From assembly GCA_028714375.1 (NCBI GenBank), contig JAQTMK010000001.1, positions 52,729-116,728 of the forward strand: a DNA stretch of 64,000 bases. Reading direction: 5' to 3'. The position numbers and the translations under genes are program-made. Numbering within the stretch: the stretch's first letter is position 1; each line of letters begins with the position of its first letter. Shown one piece after another: positions 35,789 to 46,024 of this stretch. The notes under the pieces were generated by a model. It was not told the origin of the DNA and did no database searches. It worked only from the letters and a program-made list of their open reading frames with translations. Source of the stretch: Candidatus Nanoarchaeia archaeon (lineage in GTDB: Archaea > Nanobdellota > Nanobdellia > SCGC-AAA011-G17 > JACPNG01).

Positions 35789-36847
35789 TTATGGAGTTAA
35801 AACATATATTTCCCTATCGATTATATTGCCCTGGACCTGATATAAAAACTTCTTTTCCACTTTTATTCTTAGTTTTGACAGTATTGATTCCATATCTGGT
35901 TTAGCATGTCCTTTTTTGAATGGGATTATAGGAGATATGAAAATAATTCTCTTTTTGGTCATACCTTTTAATTCTCTTAGCGTATCAAAATAAAGTCTTG
36001 TTAATTCATTTTTTATTTTCATTGCCTGCGTTTCAGAAGGATACTGTTTGAAGAAAGGACCCAAAAATGGTTCTGTAACAACAACATCCACTTTATCAAT
36101 AAATTTAGTGGCTTCTCTTGCATCACCGTGAAAAACTTCAAAATTATTTTTAACATTGAAAGCTTTTTTAAACCAGTTGAGGTTTGTTTTACATCCTTCA
36201 AAAGTCCTATGATCTTTTTCAATACCATAGCCGTTTATTCCCATAAGAAGAGCTTCCTGTAAAATTGTCCCAGTTCCGCAGAAAGGATCTAATAATGTTT
36301 CATTTTCTTTGACACCTGATAAATTAATTAAAATCTTTGTAAGTCTTATTGAGGTAACCTTTAATCTGTCAAAGTAAGGCTTTTTATCATCTCTGTTACC
36401 ATAATCTTTTGGATTTGAAACTAAGATGGTCTTAGCCAAGTAATTGTTATAAACTACAAACTCAATAAAGTTTCCCTTGAACTCACTTGGGCTAAATGTT
36501 TCACCCATCTTTGGGTTTTTGATTATAACTTTTGTTTTTTGTTTCTTAAAATAATTCTTAAGCTCATTTTTTATTTTAGTTATCCCCTTGCTTCCGTAAA
36601 CACTAAATCCATACTTAATCTCATCCTGATTAATATCAAGATCTTTTATGTTAAATACTTCAGCAATCTTTAAGGTTCCACCCAAATCTCCGATTATTTT
36701 ATTCTTAAGATGGTCAACAGAAACAAGAGCAATCTTTTTATTATATTCTTTTATCTTAAAATCATACCTTCTCGATTCTAAATATCTCTTGATTTCTTCG
36801 AGGCTTATTTCAGGGTCTCTCCCAAGGACAAAAATATAGTCTTTCAT
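35789..36847 (-). CDS. tRNA (guanine-N2)-methyltransferase, Trm11/TrmG10-like
   Basis: LLDPFCGTGTILQEALLMGINGYGIEKD; VVTEPFLGP. Confidence 0.85.
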   Translation of the reverse strand: MKDYIFVLGRDPEISLEEIKRYLESRRYDFKIKEYNKKIALVSVDHLKNKIIGDLGGTLKIAEVFNIKDLDINQDEIKYGFSVYGSKGITKIKNELKNYFKKQKTKVIIKNPKMGETFSPSEFKGNFIEFVVYNNYLAKTILVSNPKDYGNRDDKKPYFDRLKVTSIRLTKILINLSGVKENETLLDPFCGTGTILQEALLMGINGYGIEKDHRTFEGCKTNLNWFKKAFNVKNNFEVFHGDAREATKFIDKVDVVVTEPFLGPFFKQYPSETQAMKIKNELTRLYFDTLRELKGMTKKRIIFISPIIPFKKGHAKPDMESILSKLRIKVEKKFLYQVQGNIIDREIYVLTP

Positions 36848-36919
36848 AAAATTAAGCCATTAATTTAGTTTAAATAAGTTCCTATCAAAAATTTTAAATA
36901 AGACGCCTTAGTATTAATA

Positions 36920-38017
36920 TTGATGAAAAGAGGTCAAATATCCCAGGTATTTATTTATATCTTCGCTGCAATAATGATTGCGTTGGTTTTAATCTTTGGA
37001 ATATCTCTTTTTGCAAAATCTAAGGATTATGGGGAAGAAGTGGATATTCAGAATTTTGTCCAGACAATATCTTCCAAGGTAAATAAATTAAATAATCTTG
37101 AAGAGGGTTCAGAGGAAGTATTTTCCTATGCTATTCCTTCTAAAATAGATAAGATTTGTTTTGCCAGTCAGGATAATTTCGATAAAACAAAAGATCCAGA
37201 ACTTGCGTCAATATATTCTTCAGAAAAAAATCTCTATATATTCCCTGGAAATTCATATAATATTGGAAAGCTGTATCTTGAAAAAAACCCCGTCTGTATT
37301 TCAGAAAATCTTAATATTAAACTTGTAAAGACCAAGTTAGGGGTAAATATTGTTTCAGAAGAAACTATCCAGGAATGTAATAATATTTTGTTTAATAAGG
37401 AAGATAACATAGACATTTTGTTTATCCCTGAAAACTATAATTCAATTGACGAATTCACAGAAGATGCAAAAGAATATACCAATGTTCTATTATCCAAGGA
37501 ACCTATAAGCAGCAACAAGAATTTATTTAATGTTTATTCATTGAATGATTTGCCTGAAATTGATTGCACAAAAGATTATGTTTTGATGTGTGATTTGACT
37601 TCAACCCAAAAAATTGCTTTAGATTGCCCTCATGATTTTATTGTTGTTTTATCTAAGTCCAGCAAATTGTCTGGATTAAGATCCACTGCAAGACCAGAAC
37701 TTAAATTTATGTCAATAAGCACAGGAGATAATAAATTAGTTATGGTTCATGAATTTGGACACGCATTGGCAAAACTTGCAGATGAATATTATATTCCTGA
37801 CTTTGATGATTTAAAATCTTTAGATAATTCTCCAAATTGTGATATATCTCCATGTGATAAATGGAACAAAAATGGTTGCTATGAAACCTGCTCAAGTAAT
37901 TCTTATTATAAACCAAGTGAAGGCTCTATTATGGAAAAATATGGATTTTTAAGCAAGAATGAGTTTAATGATCCATCCAAGAAAGCAATACTTAAAAATC
38001 TGGAGGCTTACAAATGA
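36920..38017 (+). CDS. zinc metalloprotease with class III (pilin-like) N-terminus
   Basis: MMKRGQISQVFIYIFAAIMIALVLIFGISL; VMVHEFGHALAKLADEYY. Confidence 0.75.
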   Translation: MMKRGQISQVFIYIFAAIMIALVLIFGISLFAKSKDYGEEVDIQNFVQTISSKVNKLNNLEEGSEEVFSYAIPSKIDKICFASQDNFDKTKDPELASIYSSEKNLYIFPGNSYNIGKLYLEKNPVCISENLNIKLVKTKLGVNIVSEETIQECNNILFNKEDNIDILFIPENYNSIDEFTEDAKEYTNVLLSKEPISSNKNLFNVYSLNDLPEIDCTKDYVLMCDLTSTQKIALDCPHDFIVVLSKSSKLSGLRSTARPELKFMSISTGDNKLVMVHEFGHALAKLADEYYIPDFDDLKSLDNSPNCDISPCDKWNKNGCYETCSSNSYYKPSEGSIMEKYGFLSKNEFNDPSKKAILKNLEAYK

Positions 38018-38556
38018 AAAAACTAATTTTAATTTTGTGTTTAATCTTGGTATCTGGATTTGTTTCTGCTTCTCAGGTTTGTGTCTTGGATTTTGATTAC
38101 AATAATGGAGACTTAAATTTACTAAATCACCAGATTTCAAATGGATTCTCTCCAGATTATAAGTTATCTGAAGGAGATTACTCTGTTGACTCATATAATT
38201 TTGAAAATCAAAGAATAAGAAGAATTAACTTTGACATTCCTTTAACAATCTTTTCAGATGTTTCAAATGAAGATATTATAACCGGATCTGTAGAAAAATT
38301 AAATCAGGTTAAATTTTCATTGATAATCCCCTGTCCAGAAGAAATAAAAGAATTGAAGATAAATAAAGGTTCAGAAGAATTGATAGACATTAAAGTTCCA
38401 ACCACATCAAAAAAATCCGGTCTTTTGGTTTGGATATTGGTTCTTATCGCGATTATCTTAATTTTCCTGTTTGTTATGTTTTCTTTAAGAAAAAGAGATA
38501 AATTTATATTGAATAAACATCAACAATTACAACAATGGAATCAAAAAAGATTTTAA
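38014..38556 (+). CDS. secreted/membrane protein
   Basis: signal peptide, C-terminal TM. Confidence 0.65.
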   Translation: MKKLILILCLILVSGFVSASQVCVLDFDYNNGDLNLLNHQISNGFSPDYKLSEGDYSVDSYNFENQRIRRINFDIPLTIFSDVSNEDIITGSVEKLNQVKFSLIIPCPEEIKELKINKGSEELIDIKVPTTSKKSGLLVWILVLIAIILIFLFVMFSLRKRDKFILNKHQQLQQWNQKRF

Positions 38557-38738
38557 AGTTTGCAATAATGTTAGTACCATTAATCATAGCTGTTGTTTAT
38601 CTCGTTTATCTTTTAGTTCCAAAACCAATACCAGAAGGAATTCAGCCAGCACCAATAAGTAAAACCTTGATATTTTCCACTGGTTCTTTTATTTTAGGGT
38701 ATGGATTATTTTTGATTTTTATATATAAGAAAAAATAA
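38535..38738 (+). CDS. small two-TM membrane protein
   Basis: 67 aa with two hydrophobic helices. Confidence 0.55.
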   Translation: MESKKILKFAIMLVPLIIAVVYLVYLLVPKPIPEGIQPAPISKTLIFSTGSFILGYGLFLIFIYKKK

Positions 38739-38742
38739 AAAA

Positions 38743-39087
38743 TTAAAGACAATCTGGATCATCCATACACTTTCCATTGGTCCAAATACAACATTTAATT
38801 TTAGCACAAGCTGGACTAGACTTCGCATTACTACATTTGCTTCCTCCAGCTCCTCCTCCGGGACCTCCACGAACTGAGCCACTTTCAGAAGCAAAACTCC
38901 AAAAAGCATCCCACCAACCTCTACTATAAGCTTGTCCAACAACATTCCCCTCTTCGTCATAAACAAACTCATAATTTGTTTGAGCTTCATGAATACCAAT
39001 TGTGAATACAGCAACTAATGCAACTAAACTAACAACAAGAATGTAAGGCAAATATCCCTTGCTCTCCCTCTTTTTTGTTTTTTTCAA
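38743..39087 (-). CDS. secreted small Cys-rich protein (knottin-like framework)
   Basis: N-terminal TM/signal; KCSNAKSSPACAKIKCCIWTNGKCMDDPDC = CX8CX4CCX6CX5C. Confidence 0.6.
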   Translation of the reverse strand: MKKTKKRESKGYLPYILVVSLVALVAVFTIGIHEAQTNYEFVYDEEGNVVGQAYSRGWWDAFWSFASESGSVRGGPGGGAGGSKCSNAKSSPACAKIKCCIWTNGKCMDDPDCL

Positions 39088-39163
39088 CTTAATCGCCTCC
39101 TACAAAACTAAGACAATGATAATATTTAAAGTTTATGGAATAAAAAATAAAAAGAAAAGAACC

Positions 39164-39427
39164 CTATGGACAGGTTCCTTGTGGAACAGTATCTCCTTTT
39201 CCGTCATCTGCGGTGACATAACATTTGCCTCCACAACATGCACTCTGAGCTATACATGCACTACCAGTTTGCAAACAAGGTCTTTTCAAAGCATAGGTGT
39301 CAACAAAGGAATTTCCAATCAAGGAATCGCTTTTTTCTAAGTTCTTAGAGTTGGAAATTTCAACAAAAAATACTGCCAAAGCAAGCATCACCAGAGTTCC
39401 GCCGAGAATTATATGTTTAATCTTCAT
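39164..39427 (-). CDS. secreted small Cys-rich protein (knottin-like framework)
   Basis: signal/TM; CLQTGSACIAQSACCGGKCYV...TC = CX6CX5CCX3CX16C. Confidence 0.65.
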   Translation of the reverse strand: MKIKHIILGGTLVMLALAVFFVEISNSKNLEKSDSLIGNSFVDTYALKRPCLQTGSACIAQSACCGGKCYVTADDGKGDTVPQGTCP

Positions 39428-39474
39428 AGATTCACCTCCACAACCAAATAAATAAAACTTACTTATAAAATCGA

Positions 39475-40473
39475 TTAACCACCAATAAATAAGTAACTAT
39501 AATTATAAATTTCAATCAAAGTATTACAATTCATTAGGACAAATGTTTCAACAATGGCTCCTAAAAGGAATAGGAAAAAGGCAGAGATAAAAAGAAAATA
39601 ATAATAATTGTATTTAATTAAACCAACCCTATCCTGATAAAATAAATTTTTCAAAAGATAAACTAATCCAATCCCCAAAACTACTGAAAATAGTTTTAAT
39701 AATAAAAATTGATTAAAGTAATAAAAGAACATGTAAACTACGGCAAATAATAATATTGATCCTCCAAGAACCAAAAAGAATTTTTTAACAAGCCTTAGGT
39801 TTGAAATTAATAATGATATCTTTGCTCCCGAGGTTGCTGCTAAAATATATGCCATGCTTTCTAGGAAAAAATGAGGAAATGTAATTAATAATATTAAAAG
39901 TAAATAAATTACTGCACTTTCTCCAGATGCAGTAGCTGCAGTTAATGCCCTGTACCCAACAATAGAACCCCATGCAGAAGCATTCCAGATTATAAAAAAT
40001 ACTCCCCCCTCAACAAAGAACAAACTTAAAACAAAACAAACCAGTAAAACCCAGAAATTATTCATGAAAATGCTTCCCATAATTCCAATATCAAATGCAC
40101 TCCCTCTTAATGCAGGATCAATAAACAATTGTTCTTTCAAGATGCTTAGTGTATCAAATCCTAATTGGGGTAAAAGAAATGAATAAATCGTAAAAACCAA
40201 AAACACTCCAAGAAAAATAACAAAATAACTCCAAATAACGTTTTTGTTCAAAGAATAAAAACTAAACCACCCTTTTTTGATTTTTTCCTTTTTTTCAAAT
40301 ATTTTTTTCATTATAGGCAAAAACAATAAAGAAGTAAACACAATTGCAACAATGCCAGAATTTGCCCCGAATAATAATCTAGAAATTGCCAAACCAATAG
40401 AGGAATAAGCAACAGAGATTAAGAATAACCACCTCTTTTTTATTTCCCCAGCAAAAAGCCGTTCGAAAACCAT
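39475..40473 (-). CDS. SpoIIM/DUF95-like integral membrane protein
   Basis: 332 aa polytopic; FMNNFWVLLVCFVLSLFFVEGGVFFIIWNASAWGS. Confidence 0.6.
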   Translation of the reverse strand: MVFERLFAGEIKKRWLFLISVAYSSIGLAISRLLFGANSGIVAIVFTSLLFLPIMKKIFEKKEKIKKGWFSFYSLNKNVIWSYFVIFLGVFLVFTIYSFLLPQLGFDTLSILKEQLFIDPALRGSAFDIGIMGSIFMNNFWVLLVCFVLSLFFVEGGVFFIIWNASAWGSIVGYRALTAATASGESAVIYLLLILLITFPHFFLESMAYILAATSGAKISLLISNLRLVKKFFLVLGGSILLFAVVYMFFYYFNQFLLLKLFSVVLGIGLVYLLKNLFYQDRVGLIKYNYYYFLFISAFFLFLLGAIVETFVLMNCNTLIEIYNYSYLFIGG

Positions 40474-40474
40474 C

Positions 40475-40792
40475 TTATCTCTTTTTCTTCTTTCCTCTGG
40501 TCTTGGCTTTCTTAACTATTCTTTTTTTAGTTGGTTTTCTTGCATGTTCTTCATGAACAATTAATGCAGCAAGTAAATATGAAACAATAAATATTGCTGG
40601 AGCAGCTCCAAGCGCATCGCCTAAAACACTCATGAATCCTGGAGGGGCACACATCCCAAAAAACTTACAGGCAGGCAAATTCATGATAAGGGTCCATGAA
40701 CCAAAGAATACAGCAATAAAACTGAATATTACAAATATTAAAAATAGTGATATTTTTTGACTATTTGGTTTTAGTGCATCTTTCCAAGTCAT
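40475..40792 (-). CDS. small membrane protein with basic C-terminus
   Basis: 105 aa. Confidence 0.6.
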   Translation of the reverse strand: MTWKDALKPNSQKISLFLIFVIFSFIAVFFGSWTLIMNLPACKFFGMCAPPGFMSVLGDALGAAPAIFIVSYLLAALIVHEEHARKPTKKRIVKKAKTRGKKKKR

Positions 40793-40827
40793 AACTAAAA
40801 TATATTAAAATCCTTATATAAATGTTT

Positions 40828-42006
40828 CTATTTCCATAGATAAACCTGGTCATTCTCTCTTACAAGCCCAGAAACAAAACTAATCACATCTCCTTTTCTC
40901 GCTTCTGTAACTAACTTATTATCTTTGACAATTTCATTAACTTTTATTTCTTTAACACCTGTTTTGTTTCCAATAATTAAAATCTCATCTCCAAGTTTAA
41001 GTTTTTCAGCTTCAATTTTTAAAACAAGAACTCTATTCTTTTTGTAATAATTGATTATTTTTCCCAAATAAATTTTTTTCTTTGTTGCCTGGCTTCCATA
41101 ACTGTCTGCAAAACTTTCTCCGCCAGGAAGCTTGAAATAAAATCCAGAACTGAAACCACGATTGTAAACCTTTGAAACTTCATTCATCATTTCTTTTTTT
41201 AGTTTTTCAGTTAATTCATTTTTGTAATAAGCATCCATTAATTTTCTGTAAGCTGAAGTCACAGCTTTTACATATTCAGGGCTTCTTCCTCTTCCTTCTA
41301 TCTTGAACGCATCAAGAAACATTAACTTTTCAATAAAAGGGATTGAACATAAATCTTTTGGACTTAAAACATAATTGTTTCCTAGTTTTAATTCATACTC
41401 TTTGTCAATGTCTTTAATAATGTATTCTCTTCTGCATGGCTGTAAACACTCTCCCCTGTTTGCACTCTTTCTAAAAATCTCCTGACTCATGAAACATCTT
41501 CCAGAAATGGCAACACACATTGCCCCATGGATAAAAACTTCTAAGTCTGCATTTGTTTTTTCCTTGAGTTCTTTGATTTGCTTTAAGTTTAATTCCCTTG
41601 CTAAAATGAATCGTTTGGCTCCCAGTTTTTGATATTGTTTTATCGCTTCAGAATTTGAAACGCTTGCCTGAGTGCTTATATGAGCATCAATACCAATCTC
41701 CTTTGCTAATTTTAATGCAGCCATATCCCAAACAATAACAGCATCTATGTTTTTGGAATAAGCTTCCTGAATTATTTTCTTAGTTTTCTTAAGTTCATTG
41801 TCATAGATTAAAGTATTTACAGTCAGATATTTTTTAAGATCTTCTTTTCCAATCTTTTTTAAATCACTTAAACTAAAATTCTTGGCACCCAAATTACGCA
41901 TGTTAAGTCCTTTGATTCCAAAATAAATCGCATCTGCTCCTGCTTGTTTGGCAGCATTTAACATAGAAAAATCCCCAACAGGACTCATCAGTTCAGGTTT
42001 TTTCAT
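40828..42006 (-). CDS. peptidase U32 family protein
   Basis: PELMSPVGDFSMLNAAKQAGADAIYFG; VFIHGAMCVAISGRCFMS; NRGECLQPCRREY. Confidence 0.93.
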   Translation of the reverse strand: MKKPELMSPVGDFSMLNAAKQAGADAIYFGIKGLNMRNLGAKNFSLSDLKKIGKEDLKKYLTVNTLIYDNELKKTKKIIQEAYSKNIDAVIVWDMAALKLAKEIGIDAHISTQASVSNSEAIKQYQKLGAKRFILARELNLKQIKELKEKTNADLEVFIHGAMCVAISGRCFMSQEIFRKSANRGECLQPCRREYIIKDIDKEYELKLGNNYVLSPKDLCSIPFIEKLMFLDAFKIEGRGRSPEYVKAVTSAYRKLMDAYYKNELTEKLKKEMMNEVSKVYNRGFSSGFYFKLPGGESFADSYGSQATKKKIYLGKIINYYKKNRVLVLKIEAEKLKLGDEILIIGNKTGVKEIKVNEIVKDNKLVTEARKGDVISFVSGLVRENDQVYLWK

Positions 42007-42030
42007 AAGATTAATCTGAGAAAGAATTAT

Positions 42031-42969
42031 TTAAATCTGTCTAAATATCAATCCAGGTAAATTAGTTTCCAAAAACTTATCTGCTTTTTTACTTAGTTTC
42101 CCAGAACTTAAAAACAAGACAGGCAATTGTTTCTGTGTAGCTTCGTGATGCGCCAAGGTCAGATCCCCTTCATTGATTGTGGTTTTTTTCCTTGCTTTGA
42201 CATAGTATTTAAGAGAACCGACTTCAGATTTAAGATTAACAATAAATCCATATTCAGAATTTTTCTTTATGACTTCTTCTTTTAGGACTCCAATATTATT
42301 TTCCTGGAAATATCCCAATAACAGTTCTTTGAATGTAACACTATCATCTTTTTTCTTTAAAGTTTTTTCTCTTGGTTTTCTAATTTTTTTGATTTTTGGT
42401 TCTTCAACAACTTCTTCAGGCACTGTTTCTTCAATAATTTCCTCAGCCACAGGCTCTTTGATAATTTCTTCCTTGGGTTTTTCACTTTCTTTTTCTTTCC
42501 TTATTTTTTCCATTAATTCTTCATCAGCTCTTAAGATGTTTTCAATCAGGGGTTTGATTTCTTCCTCTCTTGTCAGATGCCATTTCCAGAAAATTTCTGT
42601 TTCATTGTTTGCAGTAACTTTCAAAGGCATGGCAAAATCCTTAATTTCTCTTAAAGCAACTCTCTGCCATGGATTACATTCCTTGTCTCTCAGCATCTTT
42701 TTTTCTTTTAGGATATCATAAATTTCAGCAGGTTTTTCTCCAAGATAACCCCTTAATCGTTCTAATTTGTGTTCCTGGCCTTTAGCATAATACAAAGGAC
42801 TTCCGCCAATCTTTGCTTTAGTTATAAGAATATCTTTGTTGTCAACCAATTCAGACAAAACCGCACCAGAAAACAATATGTTTACATTTAAATGCTTGTT
42901 AATTTCAGAAGGCAAAACTGGTCCGTTAGCTCTAACAAATGCTAAAGCTTTATCTCTTAATTCAACCAT
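42031..42969 (-). CDS. wHTH protein with possible restriction-endonuclease-like C-terminal domain
   Basis: N-terminal wHTH-like (GPVLPSEINKHLNVNILFSGAVLSELV); C-term GSLKYYVKARKKTTINEGDLTLAHHEATQKQLPVLFLSSG. Confidence 0.6.
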   Translation of the reverse strand: MVELRDKALAFVRANGPVLPSEINKHLNVNILFSGAVLSELVDNKDILITKAKIGGSPLYYAKGQEHKLERLRGYLGEKPAEIYDILKEKKMLRDKECNPWQRVALREIKDFAMPLKVTANNETEIFWKWHLTREEEIKPLIENILRADEELMEKIRKEKESEKPKEEIIKEPVAEEIIEETVPEEVVEEPKIKKIRKPREKTLKKKDDSVTFKELLLGYFQENNIGVLKEEVIKKNSEYGFIVNLKSEVGSLKYYVKARKKTTINEGDLTLAHHEATQKQLPVLFLSSGKLSKKADKFLETNLPGLIFRQI

Positions 42970-43033
42970 ATAACTAAAATTGGTTTAATCTTTAAAAATA
43001 TTTGTATAAATTAGATTATTATTTTTCTCCTTT

Positions 43034-43471
43034 TTAGATGGTCTGAATTAAGTATCTTCTTGGTCTTGGATATTTGTAATAGTGAGCTACGAATTCTCTG
43101 GAAAGATCAAGGCAAAACTTCCTTACAGTCATTTGTTGTGACTCTTTTATAGTCTTAAAATCTCTCAAGTCTTTTGATGCCAAATATATTTGTAAAGCAA
43201 CATTTCCATAATCTTTTTCTTCAAAATATTTCTCAAAGTCTCCTTTACCAGAAATTACTTTTATCATAAAAGTAGCTTCATCTGGAGACAGATTACGGGG
43301 ATTCTCTACCTCTACCATCTTTTCTAATATCTCCGATAGGTTCTTTGTTGGATTATCCTTTACATCTACTCCATTGTGAAACATATCAATCTCCCATGCA
43401 GCATAGGTAGCAAGAGAGGGCAGGAGAATTTCTCCAAAATCAAAGCTCTTTACAGGACTTTTATAAACCAT
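43034..43471 (-). CDS. hypothetical protein
   Basis: 145 aa ORF. Confidence 0.6.
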   Translation of the reverse strand: MVYKSPVKSFDFGEILLPSLATYAAWEIDMFHNGVDVKDNPTKNLSEILEKMVEVENPRNLSPDEATFMIKVISGKGDFEKYFEEKDYGNVALQIYLASKDLRDFKTIKESQQMTVRKFCLDLSREFVAHYYKYPRPRRYLIQTI

Positions 43472-43529
43472 AAATCGCTAAGCACTTTCTAGTTTAAATA
43501 AATTATGAGAGTTTAGAATGATTATCAGA

Positions 43530-44048
43530 TTATGGTCTTACCCAATTAACTTCATAATAAGTAACAGAATCTTCCTCGTCAACAATGCCTAACAAAAGTA
43601 ATTTTTTAGTTGAATGTGCAACCCTGGTTTTAGCAGAAAATTCATACCATGTTAAAGTATCTGCTTCTGCAATAGGATATACAATCCACTTGGCATGATC
43701 ATCTCCCGGTCTTATTCCTTTATCATAAACTCTGAAATCAGCTCCAAACTTCAAAGCAGTTTTTACAATATATCCTCTCTCTCTTAAATCTTTGAAAACA
43801 CAATATCTAATCCAGAAGTTAGGTTCTATTTTTTGTGCTTTTTTGATAAACTCATTTTCCTTAATTTCTTTGTCTTTGCTGTCAAGAACTTTCATTTTTT
43901 GTTGCTGGATTAAAAATAAAGCTTCAGATAAACTGTAATGGACTTTCTTGTCTTTTAATTCCCCTAACCTTGATTTTTCATATAACTGATTAGCTAAATC
44001 ACTGTTATCTGCAATTATTCTTTCTCTGGAAAAAATGGCCTCAATCAT
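43530..44048 (-). CDS. endA: tRNA-splicing endonuclease
   Basis: VFKDLRERGYIVKTALKFGADFRVYDKGIRPGDDHAKWIVYPI...VAHSTKKLLLLGIVDE. Confidence 0.93.
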   Translation of the reverse strand: MIEAIFSRERIIADNSDLANQLYEKSRLGELKDKKVHYSLSEALFLIQQQKMKVLDSKDKEIKENEFIKKAQKIEPNFWIRYCVFKDLRERGYIVKTALKFGADFRVYDKGIRPGDDHAKWIVYPIAEADTLTWYEFSAKTRVAHSTKKLLLLGIVDEEDSVTYYEVNWVRP

Positions 44049-44099
44049 ACTCGCTCTAAAAGCAAAACTATTTAAAAACCTTTCCTGTAGAGTATATTT

Positions 44100-44990
44100 A
44101 TGAAAATAACCTTTTTAGGAACGGGTTCAATGGTTCCAACAGCAGAAAGAAATCACATCTCAATCTTGCTTAGTTACAAGAATGAAAACATTCTAATTGA
44201 TTGCGGTGAAGGAACTCAGAGACAGTTCAGAAAAGCAAAAATTTCTCCAGCAAAAATCACAAGAATACTTTTAACTCACTGGCATGGAGACCATGTATTG
44301 GGATTGCCAGGATTATTGAGCACATTGCAGTGGAGTGAGTATCAGGGAACCTTAGAAATATATGGGCCAAAAGGAACAAAAAATTATTTCCACAAGATGT
44401 TCCAGGGTTTTGATAATAATCTTACCCTTCCTGTAAATATCACTGAAATATCATCTGGAAAATTTATAGAAACAAAGGATTTTTACATCGAAGCTCACAG
44501 AGTAGACCATTCTGCTCCATGTTTAGCATATAATTTTATTGAAAAAGACAGAAGAAATATTAAAGTTAATTATATCAAGAAATTTGGTTTGAAAAATAAT
44601 CCTATCCTAAGAAAACTTTCAGAAGGAAAAAACATAACTTACAAAGGTAAAAAAATATTGGCCAAGAATGCAACAGTTTTAACCAAAGGAAAAAAAGTTT
44701 CAGTAATTTTAGATACAAGATATAATTCAAACTTAATTAAGATTGCAAAAAATGCAGATATTTTAATTGGAGAATCAACTCACCTAAACGAACTAAAAGA
44801 AAAATCAGAAAAATATAAACATTTGACTGTAAAACAAACTTCAGAAGTTGCAAAAAGAGCAAATGTAAAAAAATTAATCTTAACCCATTTTAGCCAGAGA
44901 TACAAAGATACAAACGTAATTGAAAAAGAAGCTAAGGCAGTTTTTAAAAATATAATCATAAGCAAAGATTTAATGGAAGTTTTACTCTAA
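44100..44990 (+). CDS. rnz: ribonuclease Z
   Basis: FLGTGSMVPTAERNHISILL; LLTHWHGDHVLGLPGLL; LILTHFSQRY. Confidence 0.95.
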   Translation: MKITFLGTGSMVPTAERNHISILLSYKNENILIDCGEGTQRQFRKAKISPAKITRILLTHWHGDHVLGLPGLLSTLQWSEYQGTLEIYGPKGTKNYFHKMFQGFDNNLTLPVNITEISSGKFIETKDFYIEAHRVDHSAPCLAYNFIEKDRRNIKVNYIKKFGLKNNPILRKLSEGKNITYKGKKILAKNATVLTKGKKVSVILDTRYNSNLIKIAKNADILIGESTHLNELKEKSEKYKHLTVKQTSEVAKRANVKKLILTHFSQRYKDTNVIEKEAKAVFKNIIISKDLMEVLL

Positions 44991-45899
44991 GTCTTTTTTC
45001 TTTATCTGATCTTTTAAATTTAGCTTACTCAATAATTCTTTATATCTATTTCTTATTGTAACTTCTGTAACGCCAGCAACGTCAGCAACTTCTCTCTGAG
45101 TTTTTTTCTCGTTGTTAATCAAAGCAGCAACATATAATGAAGCAGCTGCAATCCCAGTAGGACCTCTACCAGAAGTTAATTCAGATTCCTGTGCTTTTTC
45201 TAAAATTTCAACTGCTTTACTCTGCGTATCTGCAGTTAATTTCAAAGCTGAAGCAAATCTTGGAATATAATCAACAGGATTACTTGGTAAAATTCTGATT
45301 CCTAATTCCCTTGTTACAAATCTGTAAGTTCTTCCAACTTCTTTCTTGTCAATACCAGATGCTTCAGAGATTTCATCCAATGTTCTTGGAACTTCATGTC
45401 TTCTGCATGCAGCATATAATGCTCCAGCAACAACGCTTTCCATTGATCTTCCTCTTACAAGTCCTCTCTGTACAGCCATTGTGTAAACTCTTGAAGCTTC
45501 CTCTTCAACAGATTTAGGTAATTTTAAGTATGAAGCAACTCTTCTTAATTCAGCTAAAGCTAATTTTAAGTTTCTTTCAATTGCAGTTGAAACCCTGTAC
45601 TGCCATTTTCTTAATCTGAAATATTTTGACTTATCTTTACCATCTAGTTTATAGATATCTCCCTTTTGTCCAACATCGGTTCCTAAACCTTTGTCAAACT
45701 TGGTATAAGTCATTGGAGCACCTGTTCTTCTCATCTTATCAGCCTGATCTTGGTCAAATTCTCTCCATTCCTGGCTGAAATCAATCATTTTCTCTTCTAT
45801 GACTAATCCACAGTCTTTACAGATTACTTCCCCTTTCTCAGAATTTAAAAGAAGATTTATTCCACCACATTCGGGGCATTTTTTGATATACTGAGGCAT
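44982..45899 (-). CDS. tfb: transcription initiation factor IIB
   Basis: CPECGGINLLLNSEKGEVICKDCGLVIEE Zn ribbon; two cyclin repeats; start corrected to MPQYIKK. Confidence 0.95.
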   Translation of the reverse strand: MPQYIKKCPECGGINLLLNSEKGEVICKDCGLVIEEKMIDFSQEWREFDQDQADKMRRTGAPMTYTKFDKGLGTDVGQKGDIYKLDGKDKSKYFRLRKWQYRVSTAIERNLKLALAELRRVASYLKLPKSVEEEASRVYTMAVQRGLVRGRSMESVVAGALYAACRRHEVPRTLDEISEASGIDKKEVGRTYRFVTRELGIRILPSNPVDYIPRFASALKLTADTQSKAVEILEKAQESELTSGRGPTGIAAASLYVAALINNEKKTQREVADVAGVTEVTIRNRYKELLSKLNLKDQIKKKDLE

Positions 45900-46024
45900 T
45901 TTTAAAGCTCCTAATAACCACTTACGAATAATACCATCGTAAAGTTTATAAATATACAACCTCCATTTTGTTTATAAAGCTTTCGGTTGAAAATCATTAC
46001 TCTAAAAGTACTAAATCCTAAGAA

